Source: Ricinus communis
Taxonomy: Eukaryota; Streptophyta; Magnoliopsida; Malpighiales; Euphorbiaceae
DNA length: 64,000 bases
Assembly: GCF_019578655.1 (NCBI RefSeq)
Contig: NC_063256.1
Location: 9,114,001-9,178,000 of the forward strand
Direction: 5' to 3'
Under the pieces are notes generated by a model. It saw only the letters and a program-made list of their open reading frames with translations, was not told the DNA's origin and ran no database searches. The position numbers were made by a program, and so were the translations under genes. Shown piece after piece: positions 48,546 through 60,377 of the stretch; position 1 is the first letter of the stretch, and each line of letters opens with the position of its first letter.

Positions 48546-49843
48546 GGGATAAAGAGTCATTTTGGCCCTTCAACTTGTGCCACTTGGCCAAATTGGTTGA
48601 ATCTCAACTTTCTCAGCAAATAAGCCCACAACTTGTCCTTTTTGAGTTATTTAAACCTAATTTTGAGTTGAATTGCGCGCGTGTGTATCGAAGACTTGAG
48701 AAAAAGAGAGTGAACCTAATACTTTATAATTTCTTACTCTCTCTCACACAAACACGCTGCATTGCTCAAGAAAGAAAACATTAATGAATAAAGCTTTTTA
48801 AGAATAGAGCTTCTTTCTTCAATAAAAAGAAAAAGCTCTCTCCTTTTCTTTTTCACAGTCTAGTATTGATTTTCTTTACTGATCATCTTTATCTAAATCT
48901 GAAATCTTATTAGAATTTTTTGTTTATTTATTGATGAACCAACAAAAAATGAAAAAATAAGATCAACAACTGATGGGTGAGTTTTTGTTGAATGTATTTA
49001 ATGGTAGAAGATACGGTGTCTTGTTTATTTCTTGAGAATTCTTTATCGATTAGAGTTTACTTTGGTTGATTTGAGGTAATTGCTTTTATGGGTTTGATTA
49101 AAAGTGAGAAGTCACATAGATGTTTGATGTGTTTGAATAAAAAATGGCATTGGTGAATTGGATTAATGTAGTGAAGATGGTGGGTGTTATATTTGATGGA
49201 AGAGTTGAAGGATGATGATGGAGATGGTAGTTGTGGTGGAAGGGTAGTAGTGATGGTAGACAGTGTGCATCTGTTCTTATTTTGGTTTAAATTTTTGATG
49301 AGAAAGGTAATTGTTTCTGAGGTAGTCTTAAAGGTGTTTATTTATTTGTGTTAACAGATGCATTTAACAACAGTGGTAGGTGAAGTAACAATGATAGGGT
49401 AATGGTGGTGATAGCGAACAGTGAAAGGTTGCAAGGAAGGTAATTAATTTCTTCTTGGCCCTTGTGCGACTTCAAGATGCGAAGTATCCTGCAATTGACG
49501 CAATGAACCTTTAGGGCTTATAGATGATGAAAACATTATCAATTTGATTTTATAGTTTCATGTGTTATTGCTGTTTAAGAATTTTTAATTTAAATTTTAC
49601 TGTTACTTTTTTTATAATATTCATTATTTATTTTAAAATATAATCATTAAATATAAATAAGACAAATAAAAGCCATTATCTTAAAATAATTTATTTATAT
49701 ATGTGACTAACACGTGCATTTCAGCTTAGATTGAGTTTAAATGATTCAAAAAGACAAATTGTGGGCCTATTTGATAGAAAAGTTAAAATTCGACTTATTT
49801 GATCAAGCGAGACAAGTTGAGGGATAGGTCGACCTTTTATTCT
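48546..49843. mobile_element. Non-autonomous Mutator-like element (~1.3 kb) between ABCB-B and ABCB-C
   Basis: The first ~130 bp (GGGATAAAGAGTCATTTTGG, CAACTTGTGCCACTTG, GCAAATAAGCCCACAACTTG, then a TTTTTGAGTTATTTAAAC block) match the reverse complement of the last ~130 bp in the same order at roughly 70-75% identity by eye. The matching gene-A/gene-B flank lacks it, which defines it as an insertion. The interior has no transposase; it includes a GATGG/GGTGG-rich part (49150-49420) that could be captured sequence. Long TIRs and the GGGATAAA start fit Mutator-like elements. The exact right end and target duplication are unclear. Confidence 0.7.
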
Positions 49844-49983
49844 TCTGCCGCCAAAATGTTTAGGCGAAAACTTGTAATTCGTAATATCCTGCCACGCCTT
49901 AAATTCGTTTCTAATTATATAGGTTTTTTTTTGTCTTTTTTTCTTTTAGCGGCGGAAGGAATAGGTCGACCTTTTATTCTTCT
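49824..49983. repeat. Exact 23 bp direct repeat at the Mutator-like element's right edge
   Basis: The 23 bases at 49824-49846 (starting ATAGGTCGACC, ending TTATTCTTCT) recur exactly at 49961-49983. The second copy sits where the older flank (39770s) has only GAATAGGTAGAAC, so the extra sequence appears to have been gained after the duplication. Confidence 0.85.
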
Positions 49984-50024
49984 CATTTCAAAGAATGCTT
50001 AACGAGACCGCACACAGTGTAGTG
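49847..50024. mobile_element. CACTA-like fragment, second copy
   Basis: Counterpart of the 3' part of the 39510-39801 fragment: GCCGCCAAAATGTTTAGGCG, then ATATCCTGCCACGCCTTAAA, ending TGTAGTG at 50018-50024. The 5' part is missing, replaced by the Mutator-like insertion. Confidence 0.5.
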
Positions 50025-51415
50025 GCTGGAATAATTAATTATGCCTGCCAATTGAAAAGTTTCTTCTGTTACTGTTCTCCAGATGACGCTAGGAAATACT
50101 TTTCCATTTTGTAACAACTACGTCATTTCTCTTCAACGGGCTACCATTAAGGAAAAATGAGGTCCTATTAGGATTGGGGAGGGATGTTCTTTGTCTCATC
50201 AATGGCGGGAGACAATATTCTTGCCTAAAGTGCCACCATAATCAGTTATTTGCAGGTGGTGTAAGAAGCTAAAAGGGGATGGATAGCTTTACCAACGTGC
50301 GTGTCCAGGGTTTGAATGATGTCGACTGAGGGATCCATGTTTTATTGGAACTGAAGGGTTTTTGAGAATTGGAAAAATAGCTAAACCTTTTGGTCAATCA
50401 TTCTGTGGTCCTCTGCTCCAATTGGATATCTTTCTTCCAAAGTCTGCTAATGTCACAAACTTACTTACTAAGCAACAAGTTGATTAATTAAGCTTAGGTT
50501 ATAGTTTTTTGACTAATTCAATTAGCTTTGCATTTGTAGTACAATGTTGGCTAGATTTAGATACTTATCTACGACGCAAATTGTGCGGATTTAGATCTCT
50601 GTTTGACTATTTTGCCTGTGTCCTTTTTAATTATTTCGTTTACCTGAAACTAGTTAATTGAACTGGTTCAAACTGCATATTCTGCACCAAGAATTTCATA
50701 TAAAATAACTAAAAGCTGCTTTCTATAGCGTTTTTGGATAACCTGTATGATGAAAGCATATGTTTTTTTCTTTATTTAGTCAATTTCATTTCCTTTGTAT
50801 TCAATATTCTAATCAATTTTTGTGAAGAATCAATGTTGCCCTTTCCTCCAAGATACGGATCAATTAAATCTTTGTTCAGAAAATAATAAATAATACTGGG
50901 TTTTGTTTACTAAGAGGATAGTCCACGCCTTTGTCTAATTTGTTCAACATATGCCGGTCACTATCCTAAATTCTTGCTCTATAAGCAATGAAACGCCTAT
51001 ATCTAAACTACAAACTGCTTAAAAGCAATATGCATCCACAGGGAGGAACAAGGTCAAGGATCCTTCACTTCTTTGGTAAGAGATTAGTTGCCCATCAGTC
51101 CCTTTTCTTTTCAGAAAGGAAAATGGGCCTGGCTTTTTGCTCACTTGTGTTTTTTCTGTTATATAGTGTGATTGTGTTATGATAATTAATAAATTTCATT
51201 TAGATTATATGAGTATGAGGCTGCACAGGTTTGTCCCCATCAATAACAGAACCGAGCATATTCTCTACTATATACATGCAGTTAAAGAAATGGTAAGATA
51301 TAAAGTATACTGCAACAAATTTGGGTGGCACATGTGGAAATTAATTCCTGAGGTTCATCTTCATGTAAAAGAGTTAAGAGCCTTAATGCATATAGTTTAG
51401 CCTTCACTCAGATTT

Positions 51416-51830
51416 CTACAAACTGATTTTCACTGAAGTTATTGGAATATTGATAAGTTGTGATGATGGAGACTCGCCAAGAGGCGAATCCCTAAGGTAG
51501 TTAAGAACTCGTCTACACCCACAAACTTGGAACTAGCTTAGTAAACACACAACAAGGGACCTATTACGCCTTATAACCTCAAGGGACTACCCCTAGAACA
51601 CTGGAGCACGTTTCTCCTTATACCTAGGACCACCAGCATCACGCAAATAATCGACACTTATATACCCCCGTAAGACACCTATAACGGACTAATGCTTTTA
51701 CAACCTTTAAACACTAATCCTTTGAACCCCTACTGAAAACTAAGACCGTTGTTACCTCTCACTTGTGGGGATATCAATTCCTAACTAATTTTCACTGAAT
51801 CTGTTGAAATATTGGCATTAGAATAAATTG
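51416..51830. repeat. ~300 bp block between ~45 bp direct repeats, upstream of ABCB-C
   Basis: Copy of the 41205-41606 arrangement. It has a small extra segment (CAGCATCACG and CCCCGTAAGACACC words near 51631-51673) absent from the B copy, and lacks the CCGACTCG word found there. Confidence 0.55.
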
Positions 51831-52157
51831 TATGGTACTTGATTTCTTGGAATACACACACAAAATTGAGCAGTTTTATCCTCTTTTATTTCTTAATGGC
51901 TACTGCAGTTCAACTCAAGAAAGTGATAGAAAGTCAATCCTCTGATTTTTCTTTTTCAACAACAATTGGAATAATTTAAATATGTATCTTTTATGTTTCC
52001 ACCTTTAATACAGCTTATTTCAAATTGGTTATGCTGTTGTAATCTTGATTAGAGAGTTAAGGGATTGAACCGCTACTTGTTTGCAGCTGCAAAGTAAGCA
52101 CAATAAGTTCCAAGAGTAGTAGACAAACTATCAGATTATTATCTTAAACTGCGTGCA

Positions 52158-55100
52158 ATGGCCGTGGAAAATGGCATACACAGTGATACAAGTACTCATG
52201 AGACTAGCACATCAAAAGGCCTGGAAGAAAAGGATAAAAGCGCCAGAGCAAATGGGCACCCACAAGAAATAGAGAAGAGCAAAGGAGAAGAGAAAACAAA
52301 CTCAGTTCCATTCCACAAGCTCTTTTCATTTGCAGACTCTGTTGATATTGTTTTGATGATCATTGGCACTATTGGTGCTCTTGGGAATGGATTAAGTATG
52401 CCCTTGATGACAATATTTCTTGGGGATACAATTGATGCTTTTGGAAATAACCAGAATAACCAAGATGTTGTGGATGTAGTTTCCAAGGTAAACATCTTTA
52501 GTACAAGCTTTAAGTATGAACTGATCTAACTCTAGTAAAGATTCATATTTGGAAGAAATGTAGATATTTATAGCAAAGAAGATGAAAATGCACCTATTAC
52601 TATTTTTTGTGGGAGTTAGTTGCGGAACTTAATTTATATTCTTTCAACTGTAGTTGTTTTCAACTTTAAATGGAAAAATGTTGCTTATGATTTGTTGCCT
52701 GGAAAAACTTTAGGTGTCTCTGAAATTTGTCTACTTGGGAATAGGATCTTCTGTGGCCTCATTTCTCCGTAAGTAAAACACTATATAATGCTAATACCAT
52801 CTCATGCACAGGGAACTGTAGTCTATCAAGTAAGTGGACTGAGAAAACTCTGTTTGTTGTTTCAGAGGTGGTTTGTTGGATGGTCACAGGGGAGAGACAG
52901 GCTGCAAGAATAAGGGGTTTATATTTGAAGACTATATTAAGACAAGATATTGCTTTCTTTGATAAGGAAACAAACACTGGAGAGGTCATTGGTAGAATGT
53001 CTGGGGACACTGTTCTTATACAAGATGCAATGGGAGAGAAGGTACTATACATTACTTCTTAAGAAGTAATGGACCTCCTAATTAAGGACAGAGGTGCTCA
53101 GAATCTGTTATCTTGCCCATGCTTTCCTGTAGTTAAATAGTTTTGTCTGCTATTTTTCAGGTTGGGAAATTTCTGCAGCTCGTATCTACATTCCTTGGAG
53201 GATTTGTAATAGCATTTGTCAAAGGGTGGCTTCTTACTCTTGTCATGTTGTCCTCTCTGCCCCTGCTTGTTCTAGCTGGTGCAGCTATGTCTATTATGAT
53301 AGCTAAGATAGCATCTCGTGGACAAAATGCTTATGCAAAAGCAGCAACTGTAGTTGAGCAGACTATTGGTTCAATCAGAACGGTATGTCAAGAATAGTTA
53401 GTATCAAAATCATGCCTGGAAAAGTATGCTCATTGTTCAATTATTATTCAGGTTGCATCATTTTCATTGTTCAATTATTATTCAGGTTGCATCATTTACG
53501 GGGGAGAAGCAAGCCATACGGAATTACGAGAAGTTCCTTCTTGCTGCTTACCACTCAGGTGCTCATGAGGGCTTAATTACTGGATTGGGACTGGGCCTAT
53601 TTATGCTTATCCTGTTCTGTAGTTATGCTTTGGCAATATGGTTTGGAGGAAAGATGATACTGGAAAAAGGATACACGGGTGGCGAAGTGATTAATGTAAT
53701 CATTGCTGTGTTGACTGGTTCTACGTGAGTTCCTCTGTGAATCAGAAACACATACTTCCAGGACAGAAATACACAAAACAAAACATAAACTCAATATGAA
53801 TGCAAGTAATCTAAACTTTCTTTGATGATTTATCATTTATTGACCGTTTGCATTTCTACATGGACGCTTCAGGTCCCTAGGGCAAGCATCTCCCTCCATG
53901 ACTGCATTTGCTGCTGGACAAGCTGCAGCTTATAAGATGTTCGAGACCATTGGTAGAAAGCCAGAGATAGATGCGTATGATATGAGTGGAAAGATATCAG
54001 ATGACATCCATGGAAGTATAGAGTTAAGGGAAGTATATTTCAGTTATCCAGCTAGACCGGATGAGCAAATATTTAGTGGTTTCTCTCTTTCTATCCCAAA
54101 TGGCATGACTGCTGCTTTGGTTGGACAAAGTGGAAGTGGGAAATCAACAGTGATCAGTCTAATAGAGCGGTTTTATGATCCCCAAGGTGGTGAAGTTCTC
54201 ATAGATGGCATCAACCTCAAAGAGTATCAGCTAAAGTGGATTCGGGAAAAAATTGGACTCGTCAGCCAAGAGCCTGTGTTATTTACATCCAGCATTAGGG
54301 ATAATATTGCATATGGAAAAGATGGAGCAACCACTGAAGAGATAAGAGCTGCAGCTGAACTTGCCAACGCTGCTAAATTCATTGATAAACTGCCTCAGGT
54401 TCTAACTTGTTCATTTTGTGCATGAACAATTTTCATGTTCCGGATCATATGCATTGTTCGCTGAATTTGGTCCTTTGAATTTCCAATTCAGGGTCTAGAT
54501 ACAATGGTTGGTGAGCATGGAACACAGCTGTCTGGTGGACAGAAACAGAGAATTGCAATAGCGAGAGCTATCCTGAAAGATCCACGAATCTTACTTTTGG
54601 ATGAAGCTACTAGCGCACTTGATGCAGAATCTGAAAGAATAGTTCAGGAGGCACTAGATAGGATTATGGTCAACAGAACAACAGTCATTGTTGCCCATCG
54701 TCTGACTACGATTAGAAATGCTGATGTGATTGCTGTCATTCACCGTGGAAATATAGTTGAGCAAGGTATCTTATATGAACAGGGCATAGTAAATGGGTTA
54801 TCTAGTTATTTCATTTATCCATACATGTATTTATGCAAGATGCTCCGTTTGATTTTTAAAAATTCATCACAATGATTACATGTTAAACAGTATACATATT
54901 TTGACACGGTAACTGCTACTGTTAGTTTGGTTTTGAAAGAGATGAGCATATGATTCAGCTCTATTATGTTTATTGATTGATTAGGTTCACATTCAGAACT
55001 ACTTGCGTATCCTGATGGAGCATACTCTCAGCTTATAAGGTTACAAGAAGTAAATGAAGATTCAGAAGAAGCTGTAGATGAACATAAAAGACCAGAGATT

Positions 55101-57585
55101 TCTTTGGAATCATTGTCTAGTCAAAGAAATTCATTGCGACGGTCCATTAGTCGGGCATCATCTAGACTTGGAAATAGCCATCGTCATTCGTTGTCAGTTT
55201 CTTTTGGTTTAACCACAGGACTTAATGTCTCTGAAAATTCACTGGCAGAACCAGAAGTGTCTCCACAAAATAACCAAACTCCAGAGGTCCCGATTCGCCG
55301 CCTCGCATATCTCAATAAGCCTGAGATTCCAGTGCTTATAGCTGGATCCATAGCTGCAATTATTAATGGTGTGGTATTTCCTCTTTTTGGTATACTAATT
55401 TCTAGAGTGATTGAATCGTTTTTTAAACCGCCTCATGAATTGAGGAAGGATTCGAAGTTCTGGGCAATCATCTTTGTGATAGTCGCCGTTGTCTCATCTT
55501 TGGCATGTATTGCACAATTATACTTTTTTGCTGTGGCTGGGTCTAAGTTGATCCAGCGGATCAGATCAATGTGTTTTGATAAGGTGGTTCATATGGAGGT
55601 TGGTTGGTTCGATGTGCCTGAGCATTCAAGTGGTGCAATTGGTGCTAGACTTTCAGCAGATGCAGCAGCAGTGCGTTCTCTGGTTGGAGATTCACTTGCT
55701 CAGATGGTTCAAAATATTGCATCAGCAGTAGCAGGTCTGATCATTGCGTTCACTTCAAGTTGGCAACTGGCTTTCATTATTCTTGTAATAGTTCCTCTCA
55801 CAGGACTCAATGCTTATGTTCAATTAAAGTTCTTGAGAGGGTTCAGCGCAGATGCAAAAGTAAGCATTTTTTCTTGCAGTTTTCTTATGTAGTAAGCTTG
55901 TAAGTTTTATGATAAAAGGAATAAGCAAAAAATTATCAATCAAGGTGCTAATGTTCTTGATTAATTTGTCATAATAAAAAATTATTCATCAAGAATAATC
56001 TAACTATTTGCAGATGATGTATGAGGAAGCAAGCCAAGTTGCAAATGATGCAGTTGGTAGTATAAGAACTGTTGCCTCTTTCTGTGCTGAAGAAAAGGTG
56101 ATGCAACTGTACAGAAAGAAATGTGAAGGTCCTCTAAAGACAGGAATAAGGCAAGGGCTCATCAGTGGAATAGGATTTGGAGTATCATTCTTCTTGCTGT
56201 TTTCTGTCTATGCAACTAGTTTCTATGCAGGAGCTCAACTTGTCAAGCATGGGAAAACAACATTCTCAGATGTTTTTCAAGTGGGTATATCTTCCTCGTT
56301 TTTAAAGATTTTCCATGGCACAGAGTTCAGGCCTCCTAAATATTGCTCATGTTTTGATGATGCTTATTTCACGGTCTGCTTGGCAGGTTTTCTTTGCTTT
56401 AACCATGGCTACTATGGGAATTTCTCAATCAAGCTCCTTTGCTCCTGATTCCTCCAAGGCCAAGAGCGCTGTTGCTTCCGTTTTCTCAATTTTAGATAGA
56501 AAATCAAAGATAGATCCTAGTGATGAATCAGGAATGACATTAGAAAATGTGAAAGGAGAAATTGAGTTTCGTCATGTAAGCTTTAGGTATCCATCTAGGC
56601 CGGATATTCAAATTTTCCAAGATCTGAGCTTGTCTATTCATTCTGGCAAGGTAATTAGTCCTATTCTGTATTCTACTTATTGCAAGAAATTAGCACAAGC
56701 CGAAAATAAATCATTCTTGTTTCATTCTATCTAACAATTCAGTGCAACTTTGAAATTATTTGGGGAATTTTCATTCAGACTGTGGCTCTAGTTGGTGAAA
56801 GTGGAAGCGGGAAATCAACTGCCATCTCATTGTTACAAAGATTTTATGATCCTGATTCTGGACATATAACACTGGATGGAGTTGAAATTCAAAGGCTCCA
56901 ACTCAAGTGGTTGAGACAGCAGATGGGGCTTGTGAGCCAAGAACCAGTATTGTTTAACGATACAATCCGTGCCAACATTGCATATGGAAAGGATGGAAAT
57001 GCATCTGAGGCAGAAATCTTAGCTGCATCAGAGTTGGCCAATTCACACGAGTTCATTAGTAGTTTACAACAGGTTGGAACATAATACAGTCAAGCTAGCA
57101 ACTAAGTCATGTAAATTCTAATAAGGCTTATACATGCATACATAGGAATTGAAATATTATCTAATCAGTTCTTCTTTAGATGCTTGTTGTGACTCAGTCT
57201 TCTTGTTTTATAATAATGGCAAATGCAGGGGTATGATACTCTCGTAGGTGAACGAGGAGTCCAACTGTCGGGGGGACAGAAGCAAAGGGTAGCCATTGCT
57301 CGGGCTATAGTGAAAACACCAAAGATACTGCTACTGGATGAGGCAACCAGTGCCCTGGATGCCGAATCTGAGAGAGTGGTTCAAGATGCATTAGACAGAG
57401 TAATGCAGAACAGGACGACAGTTGTTGTAGCCCATCGATTATCTACGATCCAGAATGCAGATGTTATTGCAGTGGTTAAAAATGGTGTTATTGTAGAGAA
57501 AGGAAAACACGAGACTTTGATCAGTATCAGCAATGGTTTTTATGCTTCCCTAGTGGCACTTCACGTAAGTGCCTCAATTGCATGA
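52158..57585 (+). CDS. ABCB-C: full-length ABC transporter, ABCB4/ABCB21/ABCB11-like
   Basis: Twelve coding exons: 52158-52487, 52714-52768, 52866-53041, 53161-53382, 53486-53724, 53873-54398, 54492-54765, 54985-55859, 56014-56280, 56387-56650, 56779-57072, 57229-57585, giving 1292 residues with exon sizes the same as ABCB-B. Walker A, LSGGQ, Walker B and His-loop motifs are intact in both NBDs ([18 protein letters not shown], two LSGGQKQR, two [18 protein letters not shown] and AHRLST). TMD1 keeps the AKIASRGQ form shared with A. The intron 4/exon 5 border is tandemly duplicated (53431-53498); the downstream acceptor (AG at 53484-53485) keeps frame, while the upstream one (AG at 53450-53451) adds 34 nt and leads to an early TGA near 53567. 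The exon 8 donor is AAA/GTAAGC rather than AAG/GTAAAC. Likely a plasma-membrane exporter; substrate unknown. Confidence 0.95.
53431..53498 (+). repeat. 34 bp tandem duplication carrying two splice acceptors
   Basis: Two adjacent 34 bp units (53431-53464, 53465-53498) differ only at the last base. Each contains the polypyrimidine-like TTCAATTATTATTCAG acceptor and the first 13 coding bases GTTGCATCATTT(t/a). ABCB-A and ABCB-B have a single acceptor here. Confidence 0.95.
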
Positions 57586-57694
57586 GCTGCTTACAGTTTC
57601 TTTTTCCTGTTATGATAATTTTGGTGAAGAATTCATGTACTCTCCTTTCCAAACAGAAATATTAATATAAATGCTTTTCCTTTACTATGAATAC

Positions 57695-57765
57695 TCGAGG
57701 CTTAACTTAAATGGCAAGATCTCTTGTGGGTGAGCTCAGATTCATCCCTCTCTTATGCTTCAAGT
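57695..57765 (+). mobile_element. SINE-like sequence downstream of ABCB-C
   Basis: A-box-like GGCTTAACTTAAATGGCAAG (57699-57718) and B-box-like GCTCAGATTCATCCC (from 57733), as in tRNA-derived SINEs. It begins just past the point where similarity to the ABCB-B 3' flank ends. The words differ from the BAHD-intron copy, so it is probably another family. Confidence 0.4.
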
Positions 57766-57789
57766 GAATTTTTGCCTTTAAGACCAATG

Positions 57790-60372
57790 AAGAGGATGAA
57801 TATGTTCTGTAATTTCTTTATCTTTCATTTTTCAAGAAGACTGTAACTTTTTTCTATGAATTCCCATGATCCTTGCAAGATTAAAACGTGGATAATTGAG
57901 GTTAAACGTCATGGCTGACAACTGCAAGTTCGGTCTCTTAATGTCTCCTTGAGTGCCAATTCTCGGAGTTGTCGGGTTTGGATCATTAATGAGTGTCACA
58001 TAACAGACGGTGTTATAAAAATCAGATTTTTAATAAAAGTAAAATGGTTAATTTTTTCTTAAAAATTTATATAATCAGTGAAATAAAATATAAACTTATT
58101 AAATTTTATATTTATAATGCATATAATTATTAAAAATAATATATTATTCTATTAATAAATTTTTCATCAAACGATTATAATTAAATTTATTAAATTTAAT
58201 AATTTAAAATATATATGATATTAGATTTATGTGATACTGAATCAGTTCCCGCCAGATTGATATTTTTGATTCAAACTGTTTCTTCTGCAATTCATTTGGT
58301 GGCATACAATAACAATGTCACAGTTATTTGTACCTACAATAATATATAAAATAAATAGCAAATTCTTTTTCTTAATATTAATATTATTTAAAAATTACTA
58401 AAATTAGAATTTGATCAACTACAAAATGCTTTTATTAAAAAAAACTACAAATCAATTTTCACTTTTAATTATTTTTATTTTAAATTTCTGCTATACTAAA
58501 ATATTATATATAAAAATGACAAATATTTTTGAATTTTGGAAAAAAAATATTAATTAATTAAAAATATATATCATGCATATTTAATTTATTAAACATAAAA
58601 AAATCAAAAATATATAATCCATTAGATAATTATTACTTTTTTGCCATAACAAACTTAAATTTAAAAATCATTCTATATTAAGATATTTGTAATGAATTGT
58701 TAATATTTGATGGAACTAAATATAAAAATATATATTTATAAATTAATGTCTAATAATGCTAAATAAAACTCTTTATATTCAATTGTAAATTCTTCCTTTG
58801 AGAAGATGTTCAATCGTAAAAGTTAATAAGATAAAAATAAATGATTTTTCAATTATATGAATTAAATTTTTATGTACCATATTTTTATTGATTTTAGTTA
58901 ACTTTTTTTTTAATATTACAAATAAATATTGTAACCTACTATAATCCTAAAATAATAAGACTTCATCTAATGTTTTTGAAGTAGTACAATCTTTTTTTTA
59001 TAATGTTTTGTATTAAAATTTAATATTTTTATTTTATTTAATCTTTCTTATATATGTAATAATATAAACACCATGATAGATATAATATGTGATTAAATTA
59101 ACTTTAAAAATATAATTTATATGAATTGATAATTTAATTCTTTTTAACGAATATATGTAGATTGATTGATTTATTAATACATTACTTTTATAGGATCAAT
59201 CAATTACCGTTATACCAACAATAATCATAAAAATCAATTACTGAATATTTTTAATTTTAAAGAAATGTTTGGTAGTATTAATGAAAAGAAAAGAATTAGA
59301 AACAAAATAAATTAAAATATATTAATTTTCTGTTTTGATGTAATAAATATGATTAATTTAATGAATAAAATAAATTATTTCTCAAAAAATGATAAATAGT
59401 TACTATTTATTTATTATTATTATTTTGAGTTAAATCTAATTATTTTAACCAATTGTTCGAATTATAGGTTATTCAAATATTTTGGTCTGTAATTATTTTA
59501 TCTAAATTAATTAATTAATTAGTTAATAATTAAAGTAAACAGTTAAAGAATTTAGCACGTTAAAAAAATGTAAAAGAAGTTATGCAATGGTTATATCCAA
59601 GTTACCACATTTTTGTACTTCAACTCCAAATAAATGAGACAATGAAGCTTTATATGTACAGAGCACATAAACATATCTCCAAGTAAAATGAAACTTGGAG
59701 ATCCTTATAAAAAGCAAACATCAAGCAGAGGAAGGGATCCAATAGGCCAGCATCAATAATCAAACGCAATAATTATACTGCACAAAATCAAAATTATTTA
59801 ATACAAACTCCCAGGAAACATTTTTCAAAGCTTTAATTTTTAGCAAACTATTTCTTTCAATTATTATCTTCTATTTATGTTTATTTCAAACACTCAGTTG
59901 TTCAATCAGATTTTCAGCAATTTTAAATACAAGTTATTCAAATTAGTTTATACCTTTATAAATATTTATTGATATTCATTTAAGTCTTATGGTATCACAT
60001 TGAGGACCTAAGCAAACTGTCAAGGGAGCTTAGAAAAACAAAGAATCTGATTTAGAAGTCAATTTAAGGCGCATTAATTATAACAATTCGTATACCTACA
60101 TACATTGGTACGCTCAGTAAAATTTCCACCAAACATATTTTTGGCATATACCTAGTGGAACTCATCCTAAAGAATGTCATTAGTATCTAGAAATTTTTCT
60201 TTTTAAAAAAAATACATTGCCAGTTCTTAAGTCTTGGAATTTGCACCTGTAATAGTATGGCATAATCTGAATGTTCCTTATGAATGGGGTTTTACTCCAT
60301 ATTACAATCTATACTATAACACATATAAAGAATGGAATCTTGTTTCTCACGAAGAGAATCATTATTATGATG
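57790..60372. other. AT-rich intergenic DNA
   Basis: No supported gene. It contains a small perfect hairpin (arms 59675-59684 and 59693-59702, ATCTCCAAGT/ACTTGGAGAT, 8-nt loop) and long A/T tracts. Nothing else recognised. Confidence 0.5.
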
Positions 60373-60377
60373 CCCTA

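Larger units (their letters stand above)
48453..57666 (+). repeat. Segmental duplication, copy 2 (upstream flank plus ABCB-C)
   Basis: Counterpart of 39412-47487. Exons of C are nearly the same as those of B, including long stretches without silent differences in exon 12 (for example 47060-47235 versus 57229-57404). The flank holds a ~1.3 kb Mutator-like insertion replacing part of the CACTA fragment. Confidence 0.8.

Noticed and set aside
59675..59702. Hairpin as a microRNA precursor
   Set aside because: The perfect stem is only 10 bp and does not extend; a plant microRNA precursor needs a stem of more than 20 bp.
59990..60190. Possible retroelement coding remnant (frame with KHIFGIYLVELILKN)
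   Set aside because: The match to any reverse transcriptase motif is not convincing, and stops flank it closely.
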